Positions 10,275 through 19,115 are shown, counted from the stretch's first letter. The stretch: 23,375 nucleotides of DNA from Pseudomonadota bacterium (GCA_023432855.1 JAEZEZ010000042.1:1-23375), one strand, 5' to 3'. Translations and numbers: made by a program. The notes: generated by a model from the letters alone, not told the origin.

Positions 10275-11187
10275 TCTCCTGGCCGCCCTGACGGCCCTCT
10301 TCGCCGGTGTCGGCTACCTGATCGGCGGAGCCGCGGGTATGCTGATGGCGATCGTCTTCGCCGGTGCGATGAACCTCATCGCCTACTGGAACGCGGACAA
10401 GATCGTGTTGCGGATGTATCGGGCTCAACCGGTCGACGAGACCCATCCCGACCCGGCTATCCGTCGTTACGTACAGGATGTGTATGAGCTGGCGGACCGC
10501 GCAGGTCTGCCCCGCCCGGCGGTGACCGTGATCGACAACCCCCAGCCAAACGCCTTCGCCACCGGCCGCGACCCGGCCCACGCCGCAGTGGCGGCGACAA
10601 GCGGACTGCTTTCGATGCTTACGCCGCAGGAGGTGCGCGGCGTCATGGCCCATGAACTGGCCCACGTGAAGAACCGTGACACCCTGACCATGACCATCAC
10701 GGCCACAGTGGCCGGTGCGATTTCAGCGCTCGCCAACTTCGCCCTTTTCTTCGGCGGCGGTCGCGACCGGGAAGGCGGCGGTTTCATCGGGGCGCTCGCT
10801 CTTGCGCTTCTTGCTCCCATGGCGGCGGGCCTGGTTCAGATGGCCATAAGTCGGACGCGCGAATACGAAGCCGATCGGATCGGCGCCGAGATTGCGGGCG
10901 ATCCGCATGCCTTGGCCAGCGCGCTACAAAAGATCGAGCGCTGCGCGAGCGGCGTGGTCAATGTGGAGGCGGAGCGCAATCCGGCGACGGCGCACATGTT
11001 CATCATGAACCCCCTTTCGGGGCGGGGCGGGGACAGTCTCTTTTCGACCCACCCGAATACGGACAACCGGGTCAGGGCGCTGATCGACCTGGGCGCGCGA
11101 ATGGGGATGCGGCCGCAGGCCTCCTCCGGCGCGGCTTCCAGCGTGGTGCCAGTCACGGGCGTCCGGCCTGCGGGCCCCTGGGGCTAG
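10252..11187 (+). CDS. htpX: HtpX membrane zinc metalloprotease
   Basis: Inner-membrane M48 protease that degrades misfolded membrane proteins. The 311-residue product has two N-terminal hydrophobic segments (about residues 7-26 and 29-46), the zinc motif HELAH at 134-138 (VMAHELAHVKNRDT), further membrane segments near 148-172 and 182-202, and the third zinc ligand in REYEADRIGAE. The family-specific tail SLFSTHPNTDNRVRALIDLG is present near the C-terminus. The frame is open to 10156, but 10252 (MNHLKTFILL) matches the usual HtpX start and leaves room for the divergent DUF1674 gene. It is convergent with the hemerythrin gene (4-base gap). Confidence 0.96.
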   Translation: MNHLKTFILLAALTALFAGVGYLIGGAAGMLMAIVFAGAMNLIAYWNADKIVLRMYRAQPVDETHPDPAIRRYVQDVYELADRAGLPRPAVTVIDNPQPNAFATGRDPAHAAVAATSGLLSMLTPQEVRGVMAHELAHVKNRDTLTMTITATVAGAISALANFALFFGGGRDREGGGFIGALALALLAPMAAGLVQMAISRTREYEADRIGAEIAGDPHALASALQKIERCASGVVNVEAERNPATAHMFIMNPLSGRGGDSLFSTHPNTDNRVRALIDLGARMGMRPQASSGAASSVVPVTGVRPAGPWG

Positions 11188-11191
11188 CGCT

Positions 11192-11797
11192 TCAGCAGAC
11201 CCGACGCCCCTCCCGAAGCATTCGCGCGGTGAGGCGCTCATTCTGGTCGGGCGTCAGCAGCCGGCGAAGTTCGGGGAAGATCTCCTCTTCCTCCTGCACC
11301 ATGTGCGCCTCCAGTTCGCCGCGTACGCTGCGCACGCGCCCCTTCCATGACGGGTGGTCGGCCGCCAGATCTTCGAGTTCGTAAAGAGTGGTGCGAACAT
11401 CAGCATGTTCGGCCGCCAATTGGACGGCGGGGATGTCGAGCCCCGCGATCCGCAACGCCGGATAAAGGACGTTCTCTTCCTGCACGGCGTGGCGGGTAAG
11501 AGCCTGGCGTATCTTCTCGAGCAACGCGAGGCGCCGCGCCTTGGCGGAGGGCGCCGTGCCCTCCAGGCGCTCGAACAGTTCCAGCACAACAAGATGTTCG
11601 GTCTTCATGATAGCGAACCAGTCCCCCGCGAGCGGCTCGGCCACCTTCGCTATCCCGCGCGCGCCTGCAGTGGCGGCGAGTCCGGCCGCAAGGCCCACAG
11701 CCGCCGCCGCGCCGGCCAGCGCGAACCCGGTTCGGGCGTCTGCTCTTGGCTGCTTCATTCTCGGGTTCCTTGGACTGTTGCCATAATCCGCTCCCAT
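11192..11797 (-). CDS. Membrane-anchored hemerythrin (HHE) domain protein
   Basis: Predicted to bind a di-iron centre and sense or carry O2, NO or iron; the exact role is unknown. Counting from 11797 (201 residues), an Ala/Gly-rich hydrophobic segment lies at about 25-48. The helix bundle carries likely iron ligands H68 (MKTEH), H103 and E107 (RHAVQEE), H131 (AAEH), and H165 and E169 (EAHMVQEE). The hydrophobic segment could be a membrane anchor or a signal peptide. Two starts are possible: 11797 with GAGGAA 8 bases upstream, and 11758 (MKQPRADAR) with AAGGAA 7 bases upstream. It diverges from rsmB and is convergent with htpX. Confidence 0.87.
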   Translation of the reverse strand: MGADYGNSPRNPRMKQPRADARTGFALAGAAAAVGLAAGLAATAGARGIAKVAEPLAGDWFAIMKTEHLVVLELFERLEGTAPSAKARRLALLEKIRQALTRHAVQEENVLYPALRIAGLDIPAVQLAAEHADVRTTLYELEDLAADHPSWKGRVRSVRGELEAHMVQEEEEIFPELRRLLTPDQNERLTARMLREGRRVC

Positions 11798-11851
11798 CGC
11801 TGCGGTTCCTCGCGGCTTGTGGGGTTCAGAAAAATCGACCACTGAGCCCCC

Positions 11852-13156
11852 ATGAGCACCGATGTGACCGCCGCGGACCAGGATCCGGGCCTGCCCGCGC
11901 GGATCGCGGCCCTCGACCTGATGCGGGCGGCCATGGCCCGCCGCGGCGGGCTCGACGAAGCGCTGAACCTTCCGGGGTTCCGCAGGCTATCCGTCCAGGA
12001 GCGCGCCTTCGCCCGGGCGCTGGCCATGGCGGCGCTTCGTCATCATGGCCGGATCGAGCGTGCGCTGGAGGCCCGGCTTGAAAAGCGTCCGCAGGTGGCG
12101 GTGATGGACCTGCTGCACCTCGGCGCCGCGCAGCTCTACGCCATGGACACGCCGGACTTCGCCGCAGTTGCGACGACGGTGAAGCTGGCGGAGCGCGAGG
12201 GGGCCACGCGACCGTTCAAGGGCTTGATCAACGCCGTTCTGCGCGGACTGATCCGCAAGCCGGTCGGGACGCCCCCTCCAGAAGCAAATGTGCCCGACTG
12301 GCTCTTCCAGCGCTGGAAAGCACAGTACGGAGAGGAGACGGCCCGCGCCGTGGCCGCTGTAGTGACTGAGGAGCCGCCCACGGACCTGACACCCCGCGAT
12401 GCCCATGAAGCCAGTGCGCTGGCGGACGAACTCGGCGCGGAGGCGCTGCCGGGCGGCTCACTGCGGACCCGACGCAAGGGAGATGTGGCGGCCTGGCCGG
12501 GCTTCGTGGGCGGGCGCTGGTGGGTGCAAGACGCGGCGGCGGCGGCGCCGGCGCGCCTGCTCGCCCCCCGCGCCGGCGAAACGGTCGTCGACCTCTGCGC
12601 CGCGCCTGGGGGAAAGACGTTGCAGCTGGCCGCCGCGGGGGCCGCAGTGGTCGCCGTCGATCGGTCCGCCAATCGCCTGAGGCGTCTCGAGGACAATCTG
12701 GCCAGAACCGGACTGACGGCGGAGGTCGTGACGGCCGCCGCCGAGTCCTGGGACGACCCCCGCAGCTTCGACGCCGTCCTCCTGGACGCTCCCTGCACGT
12801 CGACCGGCACATTCCGACGAAACCCCGACGTCCTCTGGGGCTCCCGCCCGGGCGACATCGGAAAGCTGGCGGACGTGCAGCATCGTCTTCTGGATGCCGC
12901 CGCCGCGCGGGTCAAACCGGGTGGGCGGCTCGTCTACTGCGTCTGTTCGCTGGAGCGTGAAGAGGGGGAGACCCAGGCGCTGGCGTTTCTGCGCCGTCAT
13001 CCGGATTTCGTCACCGCCCCCGCCGTCGCGGCGGATGTGGGCGCGCCTGAGGAGGCCCTCACACCCGAGGGCTGGCTTCGCATCCTGCCTTGCCAGTGGG
13101 GGGAACGGGGAGGTCTCGACGGCTTCTTCGCCGCGCGGTTTGATCGGGCGCGATGA
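11852..13156 (+). CDS. rsmB: 16S rRNA m5C967 methyltransferase RsmB (Sun/Fmu)
   Basis: Methylates C967 of 16S rRNA with SAM. The 434-residue product has an N-terminal NusB-like RNA-binding domain (about 15-145, with FRRLSVQERAFARALA) and a C-terminal methyltransferase fold. SAM motif I is VVDLCAAPGGKT at about 245-256. Motif IV is DAPCTSTGTFRRNPD with C315, and motif VI is VYCVCSLEREE with the likely nucleophile C365. The two-Cys arrangement is standard for RNA m5C enzymes. It heads a plus-strand run in which rpe follows after 44 bases. Confidence 0.94.
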   Translation: MSTDVTAADQDPGLPARIAALDLMRAAMARRGGLDEALNLPGFRRLSVQERAFARALAMAALRHHGRIERALEARLEKRPQVAVMDLLHLGAAQLYAMDTPDFAAVATTVKLAEREGATRPFKGLINAVLRGLIRKPVGTPPPEANVPDWLFQRWKAQYGEETARAVAAVVTEEPPTDLTPRDAHEASALADELGAEALPGGSLRTRRKGDVAAWPGFVGGRWWVQDAAAAAPARLLAPRAGETVVDLCAAPGGKTLQLAAAGAAVVAVDRSANRLRRLEDNLARTGLTAEVVTAAAESWDDPRSFDAVLLDAPCTSTGTFRRNPDVLWGSRPGDIGKLADVQHRLLDAAAARVKPGGRLVYCVCSLEREEGETQALAFLRRHPDFVTAPAVAADVGAPEEALTPEGWLRILPCQWGERGGLDGFFAARFDRAR

Positions 13157-13200
13157 TCCGGCGCCTTGCCGCCCCGCCTCTCGCGCCGTAAGTCCCGACC

Positions 13201-13863
13201 ATGCCTGCCGCCCCCCTGATCTGCCCTTCCATCCTGGCCAGCGATTTCGCGCGTCTCGGCGAGGAGGTCTCCGCCATCGAGGCCGCCGGCGCCGACTGGG
13301 TCCATGTCGACGTGATGGACGGCCACTTCGTTCCGAACCTCACCATCGGTCCCGATGTCGTGAAGGCGCTGCGCCCGCATGCGACAATCCCGTTCGACGT
13401 GCATCTGATGGTCGCCCCGGTCGATCCGTGGCTCGAGGCATATCGCGATGCGGGGGCCGACTATCTAACCGTGCACCCTGAAAGCGGCCCGCATCTCCAC
13501 CGCACGCTCGGCCGGATCCGCCAGCTCGGTGCAAAGGCCGGGGTGGTGCTCAATCCCGGTACTCCGCTCAGCGTGCTCGACTGGGTGATCGAGGATGTCG
13601 ACCTCGTGCTGCTCATGTCGGTGAACCCCGGGTTCGGCGGACAGAGCTTCATTCCGTCCGCACTGCGAAAAGTCGAGGCTGCGCGGGCCATGCTCGACCG
13701 GATCGGGTCGCCGGCCGTGCTTCAGGTAGACGGGGGCGTAAAGGCGGAGAACGCCAGGGCCTGCATCGATGCGGGCGCCACGGCGCTTGTGGCGGGCACC
13801 GCCGTTTTCAAGGGCGGCCGGGACGCCTATGCGGCGAACATTCGCGCCCTGAAAGGCGGCTGA
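13201..13863 (+). CDS. rpe: Ribulose-phosphate 3-epimerase
   Basis: Interconverts D-ribulose 5-phosphate and D-xylulose 5-phosphate in the pentose phosphate pathway. The 220-residue TIM barrel has S10, the metal ligands H35, D37 (HVDVMDGHF), H68 (FDVHLMV) and D177 (QVDGGV), the methionine-loop VLLMSVNPGFGGQ, and the closing phosphate loops GGV and AGTAVF. Length and all active-site residues fit the family. The leader is weak in Shine-Dalgarno (GTAAG). The PRPP and purine link to purH downstream is a plausible reason for the shared transcription run. Confidence 0.97.
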   Translation: MPAAPLICPSILASDFARLGEEVSAIEAAGADWVHVDVMDGHFVPNLTIGPDVVKALRPHATIPFDVHLMVAPVDPWLEAYRDAGADYLTVHPESGPHLHRTLGRIRQLGAKAGVVLNPGTPLSVLDWVIEDVDLVLLMSVNPGFGGQSFIPSALRKVEAARAMLDRIGSPAVLQVDGGVKAENARACIDAGATALVAGTAVFKGGRDAYAANIRALKGG

Positions 13864-13924
13864 GATAGCGCCCGCTCCCGAAAATACGCCGCTTCTGGGC
13901 CCAACTCCCGTTCGCCTGCCGCGG

Positions 13925-15613
13925 ATGCTGTGGCTCCAGGCTGCCGGACGCATCGCCGCCCGTCAGGGCATGATCGAAGGATTTGGCGCGCCGGGCTACG
14001 GCCTGACCCTCGCCTGGCCGCGTACCGAAGGCTTCGCCGCAGCGCCACGCGATCACCGCCCTGTCGACGCCGCCATTGGTCGGGCCATTCTGAGCGGCCG
14101 GTTCGTCTTCGCGGGCGCGCTGCTGGACGCGCCAACGCCGCAGGATCCCTGGCAACGGCCAAGCCCGAGCCGGGCGTTCGCCGTCGAACTTCACCGCTTT
14201 GCCTGGCTGCCGCACCTGTTGGCTCTCGGAGATCCCGGGATACAGGAGGCGCTCCGCCTGACACTCGCCTGGCGACATGTGTTCGGCAGCTGGTCGCCCT
14301 TCGCGTGGGGACGCGAAACCCTGCCCCGTCGCGTCTATAACCTCGCATGCGCTTCGCGCCGCCTTGTCGCCGTGGGCGACGAGGCCCAGGCCGTCGCCCT
14401 CGCCGATCTGCTGGCGCGGCAGGCGCGGCATCTCCTGCGTTTGCCCGACGATCCGGCCTGGGCGGCCGAGCACACTGCGGCAGGGGCGATCGCCGGGACC
14501 GCGCTCGCCGGAAAGGCCGGTGAGAAGTTGCTGGCCCGCGCCATGCCACGCTTGCGGCGGGCGTTGGAGCGAACCGTGGCGCCTGATGGCAGCCATGCTT
14601 CACGCAACCCCGAAGCGGCGATGGAGCTGCTCCTGGATCTGCTCACCCTCGACGACGCCCTGCTGCAACGGGGCGAAGCCGCGCCGGTCGAGCTCACGCG
14701 CGCCGTCGACCGGCTAACACAGGCCCTTCGTCTCCTGACGCTCGGCGACGGAAGGCTCGCCTGCTTCCAGGGCGGCGAAGCTTCGACGGTTGTGCGCGTG
14801 TCCGCGGCTCGCGCTCATGACGACGTGGAAGGAGAGACTCCCGCGTCACTCCCGGACGGACGCTATCAGCGTCTGCAAGGCGGGCTTCTTCAGGTGATCG
14901 CGGACGCCGGCCCTCCGGCGCACGGGCCCTACGCTGTCACCGCCTGCGCGCAGCCGCTCGCCGTTGAGGTCGTTTGCGGCAAAGACCGGCTGATCACCAA
15001 CGCGGGGTGGAGCGAGAGGGAACCGGAACGCCAAGGCTTCCGACTGACCGCAGCAGGCAGCACGCTGACGCTGGGTGAGACATCGGTGCTGGAGCCGCTC
15101 CACGGCCGCCTTTCGCGGATCCTCGGCCCACGGCTGGAAGGTCCGCCCTTGCGCGTCGAAAGCCGCCGTCACGACGCGGACGACGCCCGGTGGCTTGAAC
15201 TCGCCCACGACGGCTGGACGCCGCGCTTTGGGCTGACACACGAGCGTAGGCTGTTCGTCGATGTGCGCGCCGACGAGCTGAGGGCCGAGGATCAACTGGC
15301 GCCGGCGCCGGGCGCCAAGCCCAGAGTGCTGGCGGCGCCGTATGCGGCGCGTTTCCATCTTCACCCGGCGGTTCAGGTGAGTCAGGCCCGCGACCGGAAG
15401 AGCGTCCTGCTGCGGGGGCCCTCCGGCCGAGGCTGGTGGTTCCGCAGCGACGCGGCTGAGGTCACCGTGGAGCCTAGCGTCTGCTTCGAGAACGGCCTTT
15501 CCCGAAAGACCGCGCAGATTGTTCTGCGGGGGGTGGCGCGCACCGACGGCAAGACGCGAATCCGCTGGAAGATTGCGCCGGCGGGCGCGCCCGGCGAGGG
15601 CGTGGGCGGCTGA
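13925..15613 (+). CDS. Heparinase II/III family protein
   Basis: The 562-residue product resembles the alphaproteobacterial heparinase II/III-like proteins found next to purH. The N-terminal half looks like an alpha/alpha toroid (AFAVELHRFAWLPHLLALGD near residues 85-105 and further helix pairs). The PF07940-like beta-sandwich follows with RYQRLQGG at about 312-320 and RFHLHPAVQVS at about 474-485. No export signal is evident, so a cytoplasmic or otherwise non-classical location is likely, and true polysaccharide lyase activity is not assured. The open frame extends back to 13853 and would encode protein-like sequence (LLGPTPVRLPRM), but no ATG, GTG or TTG occurs before 13925, so the start is set there with low certainty. 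Gaps to rpe and purH are 61 and 66 bases. Confidence 0.85.
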   Translation: MLWLQAAGRIAARQGMIEGFGAPGYGLTLAWPRTEGFAAAPRDHRPVDAAIGRAILSGRFVFAGALLDAPTPQDPWQRPSPSRAFAVELHRFAWLPHLLALGDPGIQEALRLTLAWRHVFGSWSPFAWGRETLPRRVYNLACASRRLVAVGDEAQAVALADLLARQARHLLRLPDDPAWAAEHTAAGAIAGTALAGKAGEKLLARAMPRLRRALERTVAPDGSHASRNPEAAMELLLDLLTLDDALLQRGEAAPVELTRAVDRLTQALRLLTLGDGRLACFQGGEASTVVRVSAARAHDDVEGETPASLPDGRYQRLQGGLLQVIADAGPPAHGPYAVTACAQPLAVEVVCGKDRLITNAGWSEREPERQGFRLTAAGSTLTLGETSVLEPLHGRLSRILGPRLEGPPLRVESRRHDADDARWLELAHDGWTPRFGLTHERRLFVDVRADELRAEDQLAPAPGAKPRVLAAPYAARFHLHPAVQVSQARDRKSVLLRGPSGRGWWFRSDAAEVTVEPSVCFENGLSRKTAQIVLRGVARTDGKTRIRWKIAPAGAPGEGVGG

Positions 15614-15621
15614 GCCTTCCC

Positions 15622-15636
15622 CCGCTGCGCCAGCGG
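15622..15636. other. Short hairpin between heparinase-like gene and purH
   Basis: CCGCTG (15622-15627) and CAGCGG (15631-15636) pair around a CGC loop. No U-run follows. It may be a weak structure in the purH leader or chance. Confidence 0.3.
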
Positions 15637-15679
15637 TGCTAACCGGCCCGCGCTCTCCCGACCGCTCTGGAACCTGCCC

Positions 15680-17293
15680 ATGCCCGCCGCGCCCGATTTC
15701 CCCGCCCCTCCCGATCGCATCCAGCCGCGTCGAGCGCTCATCTCGGTGTCTGACAAGTCTGGCCTGGAAGAAACGGCCCGTATTCTTCACCGGCTGGGCG
15801 TCGAACTGATCTCGACCGGGGGGACCCGCGCGGCGATTGCGGCTGCCGGGATCCCGGTCGTGGACGTGTCGGAGGTCACCGGCTTTCCCGAGATGATGGA
15901 TGGCCGGGTGAAGACGCTGCATCCCAAGGTTCACGGCGCACTGCTGGGAGTCCGGGACGCCGGCGAGCACGCCCGCGCCATGGAGGAGCACGGGATCGAA
16001 GGGATCGACGTCATCTGGATCGACCTCTACCCCTTCGAGGCGACGGTCGCCTCGGGCGGCGGCTCCGAAGCCTGCATCGAGAATATCGATATCGGCGGCC
16101 CCGCCATGATCCGCTCGGCGGCCAAGAACCACGGCTATGTGGCGGTCTGCGTCGATGCGGACGGGGTCGCCGAGGTCGTTGAAGAACTGCAGGCGGGCGG
16201 AAGCACCTCCCTTGAACTGCGCCGCCGCCTGGCGGCTCGCGCGTTCGCGCGGACGGCCGCCTATGACGCGGCGGTTTCCGGTTGGTTCGCCGGCCATGTC
16301 GGGGACAGCACCCCGCGGCGCAAGACCGTGGCCGGCCAGCTGGTGCAGACGATGCGCTATGGCGAGAACCCTCACCAGACGGCCGCGTTCTATCGCACTG
16401 GCGAGGCGCGGCCGGGGGTGACGACCGTCCGCCAATTGCAGGGCAAGGAGCTCAGTTACAACAACGTCGCCGACACCGACGCCGCCTTCGAACTCGTGGC
16501 CGAGTTCGATCCGTCGGCCTCGGCCGCCTGCGTCATCGTCAAGCACGCCAATCCCTGCGGCGTGGCCATCGGCGGGTCTCTGGAAGAGGCCTATCGCAAG
16601 GCCCTCGAATGCGATCCGGTCTCCGCGTTCGGCGGCATAGTCGCGGTCAATCGGCGCCTGGACCGGGCGGCGGCGCTGAAGATGGTGGAGATCTTCACCG
16701 AGGTTGTCGTGGCGCCGGAGGCGGACGAGGACGCCGTCGAAGTGTTCGCCGCCAAGAAGAACCTGCGGCTGCTGGTGACCGGGGGGCTGCCCGACCCGTT
16801 ATCGCCCGGCGAGGTGTTCCGCTCGGTGGCGGGCGGCTTCCTGGTGCAGGGCCGCGATCAGAGCCGCATCACGCCTGCCGATCTCAAGATTGTCACCAAG
16901 CGGCAGCCGACCGATGACGAGGTCCGCGACATGCTGTTCGCCTTCACCGTGGCCAAGCACGTGAAGTCGAACGCCATCGTCTACGCCAAGGATGGGCGCA
17001 CGGCGGGTATTGGCGCGGGCCAGATGAACCGTCGCGATTCCGCGCGCATCGCGGCTCTGCGCGCCAAGGAGGCGGCGGACGCCCTGGGCCTGAAGGAATC
17101 GCTGGCGAAGGGCTCGGCCTGCGCGTCGGAGGCCTTCTTCCCGTTCCCGGATGGACTGCTCGAGGCCGCATCGGCCGGGGCCACGGCGGTGATCCAGCCG
17201 GGGGGCTCCATGCGCGACGCGGAGGTGATCGCCGCAGCCGACGAAGCGGGTCTGGCCATGGCCTTCACCGGCGTTCGGGTTTTCCGGCACTAG
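15680..17293 (+). CDS. purH: Bifunctional AICAR formyltransferase / IMP cyclohydrolase
   Basis: Last two steps of de novo IMP synthesis. The 537-residue product has the N-terminal MGS-like cyclohydrolase domain (ALISVSDKSGLE, ISTGGT, VTGFPEMMDGRVKTLHPKVHG within residues 18-85). The formyltransferase domain follows, with MRYGENPHQ from residue 225 and the catalytic K288-H289 in KHANPCG. The C-terminal signature is NAIVYAKDGRTAGIGAGQMNR. About 15 N-terminal residues precede the conserved core, usual for the order. The leader has only a weak GGAACC. The last 60 bases before the hydrolase gene hold two palindromes. Confidence 0.97.
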   Translation: MPAAPDFPAPPDRIQPRRALISVSDKSGLEETARILHRLGVELISTGGTRAAIAAAGIPVVDVSEVTGFPEMMDGRVKTLHPKVHGALLGVRDAGEHARAMEEHGIEGIDVIWIDLYPFEATVASGGGSEACIENIDIGGPAMIRSAAKNHGYVAVCVDADGVAEVVEELQAGGSTSLELRRRLAARAFARTAAYDAAVSGWFAGHVGDSTPRRKTVAGQLVQTMRYGENPHQTAAFYRTGEARPGVTTVRQLQGKELSYNNVADTDAAFELVAEFDPSASAACVIVKHANPCGVAIGGSLEEAYRKALECDPVSAFGGIVAVNRRLDRAAALKMVEIFTEVVVAPEADEDAVEVFAAKKNLRLLVTGGLPDPLSPGEVFRSVAGGFLVQGRDQSRITPADLKIVTKRQPTDDEVRDMLFAFTVAKHVKSNAIVYAKDGRTAGIGAGQMNRRDSARIAALRAKEAADALGLKESLAKGSACASEAFFPFPDGLLEAASAGATAVIQPGGSMRDAEVIAAADEAGLAMAFTGVRVFRH

Positions 17294-17321
17294 GGCCCTC
17301 TCCTCGACGCCCGCGGGCGAA

Positions 17322-17342
17322 CAGGTTACCGCTGGTCACCTG
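17322..17342. promoter_or_regulatory. Palindrome ahead of the hydrolase gene
   Basis: CAGGTTACC (17322-17330) and GGTCACCTG (17334-17342) are complementary except for one mismatch, with a 3-base spacer. A second palindrome, GCCCGCGGGC, lies at 17309-17318. They sit just before the hydrolase start and lack a U-run, so an operator is as likely as a terminator. Confidence 0.4.
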
Positions 17343-17353
17343 GACCTGGAGGC

Positions 17354-18124
17354 ATGATGGACACGGTGGCCGAGCGATGGGCGCAACTTGAGCCCCACGT
17401 CCATGTGTTCGGGCCCGAGGACGACCGGGCCCGGCCGACCGTGCTGCTCTTCCATGGCTGCGGGGGCCTGCGTCCTCACCTGCCCCGTTATGCGGAAGGC
17501 GCGGTGGAGGCGGGCTGGCGGGTCGTCGTCGTGGACAGCTACGCGCCCCGCAACTGGGGTCGGGAGTTCACCCTCGCCTTTGTGTGCACGGGACTGAGGT
17601 TCCAGGGGCGCGAGCGCGCCGCCGATGTGCTGGCCGCGATATGGGGCGTGGCGCAACGGCCGGACGTGGACGCCGCCACGGTGGTGCTGGCCGGGTGGAG
17701 CCACGGCTCGTGGGCGATCATGGACCTGATGACCATGGACGTGGCCAATGCCGCAGAGGCCGGACTGCGCGACGCGCCGACCGACGCGCTGGCGGGCGTG
17801 AAGGGGCTTTTCCTGGCCTATCCCTACGCCGGATATCCGGCGCTGAGCCGCAACCGGGCCTGGCGCGTGCGGCCCAGGACGCTGGCGGTCATCGCGCGCC
17901 GCGATCACGTCACCTCCCACTGGGCGGCGAACCGCCTTTATGAGCGGCTCCGCGAGGATGGCGTCGAGGTGGAGACCTGGAGCGTCGACGCCACCCACGC
18001 CTTCGACGAGCCGACCGGCATCCCCCCGATGCGCCACGACGCCGAACTGGCCGCGGAATCCATCGGACGGTTCCAGCGGTTCCTGCAGTCGATCGCGCCT
18101 CAGGCCGAGAGCGCCGCCGCCTAG
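17354..18124 (+). CDS. Alpha/beta hydrolase, dienelactone hydrolase-like
   Basis: A cytoplasmic serine hydrolase of unknown substrate. The 256-residue product has the oxyanion-loop motif FHGCGG near 33-38, the nucleophile elbow GWSHG with S116, a likely acid D184 (ARRDHVT) and the catalytic H215 (DATHAFDE). These spacings suit the dienelactone hydrolase-like group. Two ATGs are adjacent (17354 and 17357); GGAG at 17348-17351 gives better spacing to the second. It may be carried on the purH transcript. Its TAG stop shares the palindrome CTAG with the stop of the convergent protease gene. Confidence 0.87.
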   Translation: MMDTVAERWAQLEPHVHVFGPEDDRARPTVLLFHGCGGLRPHLPRYAEGAVEAGWRVVVVDSYAPRNWGREFTLAFVCTGLRFQGRERAADVLAAIWGVAQRPDVDAATVVLAGWSHGSWAIMDLMTMDVANAAEAGLRDAPTDALAGVKGLFLAYPYAGYPALSRNRAWRVRPRTLAVIARRDHVTSHWAANRLYERLREDGVEVETWSVDATHAFDEPTGIPPMRHDAELAAESIGRFQRFLQSIAPQAESAAA

Positions 18125-19056
18125 GCGCTGGCGTTGAACACCACCTCGCCGCGGCCGAAGTCGAAGGTGATGGAGGTGAAGAGGGCCAGGGTGTCGGCGC
18201 CGATCAATACGGCGGGGGTATCCTCCAGCCCCCAGATGCGGAAGGCGTGCAGGTCCGAGAAGATGACCGGGAGGTTCACCAGGGCGTGCTCGCCCATGCT
18301 GAGCGAGCGCAGCACGGCGAACTCGCCATAGGCGGTCTGGCTCGTCACCGAGAAGATCGGCGCGCGCAGCTCCTCCTGGGTCAGGCTGAGCTTGCGGGTC
18401 CGTGCGAGGCGCTTCAGGGCCGAGTTGCCGACCGTCGCCTGCGAACCGGAGTCCAGCACGGCGGTGACCGGGGCCCCGCCCGCGCGGGCCGTGACCAGGG
18501 TCAGCTGCCCGTTGCGGTACCGGGCCGGGACGATCGCGCCGGGCCGGTTGCTGTCCCGCGTCAGGCGCGACCCCTGGTAGGGCCGGGGGCGCGAGCGATA
18601 GAGGCGCAGCCGCCGCCGGCGGAAGTCCATCTCGACCGTGCGCCCGCCCAGGGCGTTCAGGCCGATGAGCCCGTCGGCCCCCAGACGCCGCCCCGCCAGA
18701 ACCGGCATCTCGATGTCGCGGGTGACGATCCCGCCCACGGCGAAGCGGGACACGCGGGCGGTGTCGACCCGTTCGACGCCGGCGATGCCGTGCAGGTCGA
18801 CCGGCTCCCCGGGTTGCAGTCCCAGTTCCTCGGCAAGCTCGCGGGCGATGACCGAGTGGGTGGCGCCGGTGTCGACGACGAAGGGGCGCGGGCCGCTGTC
18901 CTCGACCCAGGCCTTGCCGATCATCCTCAGCCTCGGGTCGAAGCCCGTGGCGATGTCGATCGGGGCCTCGTCGGGCGCGACAGCCCGGGCCAGGGCCGCC
19001 GCCGGCGCCGCGGCCCAGACCCCCAGTCCCGCCGTGAGCATTCGCCGTGTCAGCAC
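18121..19056 (-). CDS. Exported retropepsin-like aspartyl protease
   Basis: The 311-residue product carries two aspartic protease motifs, VVDTGATHSVI with D62 and VLDSGSQATVG with D202, so one chain may supply both halves of the active site. The N-terminus TRRMLTAGLGVWAAAPAAALARA is a signal peptide with twin Arg, compatible with Tat export. The family (retroviral-like periplasmic aspartyl proteases, including Caulobacter PerP by memory) works in the envelope; the target here is unknown. The frame is open much farther upstream, but that part overlaps the DUF2891 gene antiparallel-free in another frame, and the GTG at 19056 has AAGGAG 7 bases upstream and directly opens the signal peptide. It lies 59 bases after DUF2891 on the same strand, so it may be the last gene of that operon. 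Confidence 0.87.
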   Translation of the reverse strand: MLTRRMLTAGLGVWAAAPAAALARAVAPDEAPIDIATGFDPRLRMIGKAWVEDSGPRPFVVDTGATHSVIARELAEELGLQPGEPVDLHGIAGVERVDTARVSRFAVGGIVTRDIEMPVLAGRRLGADGLIGLNALGGRTVEMDFRRRRLRLYRSRPRPYQGSRLTRDSNRPGAIVPARYRNGQLTLVTARAGGAPVTAVLDSGSQATVGNSALKRLARTRKLSLTQEELRAPIFSVTSQTAYGEFAVLRSLSMGEHALVNLPVIFSDLHAFRIWGLEDTPAVLIGADTLALFTSITFDFGRGEVVFNASA

Positions 19057-19115
19057 GACTGCGCTCCTTCCCGAAGAGCAGCGTCCGCGCCAATTCGGGC
19101 GCGATTGTGGCGGCT

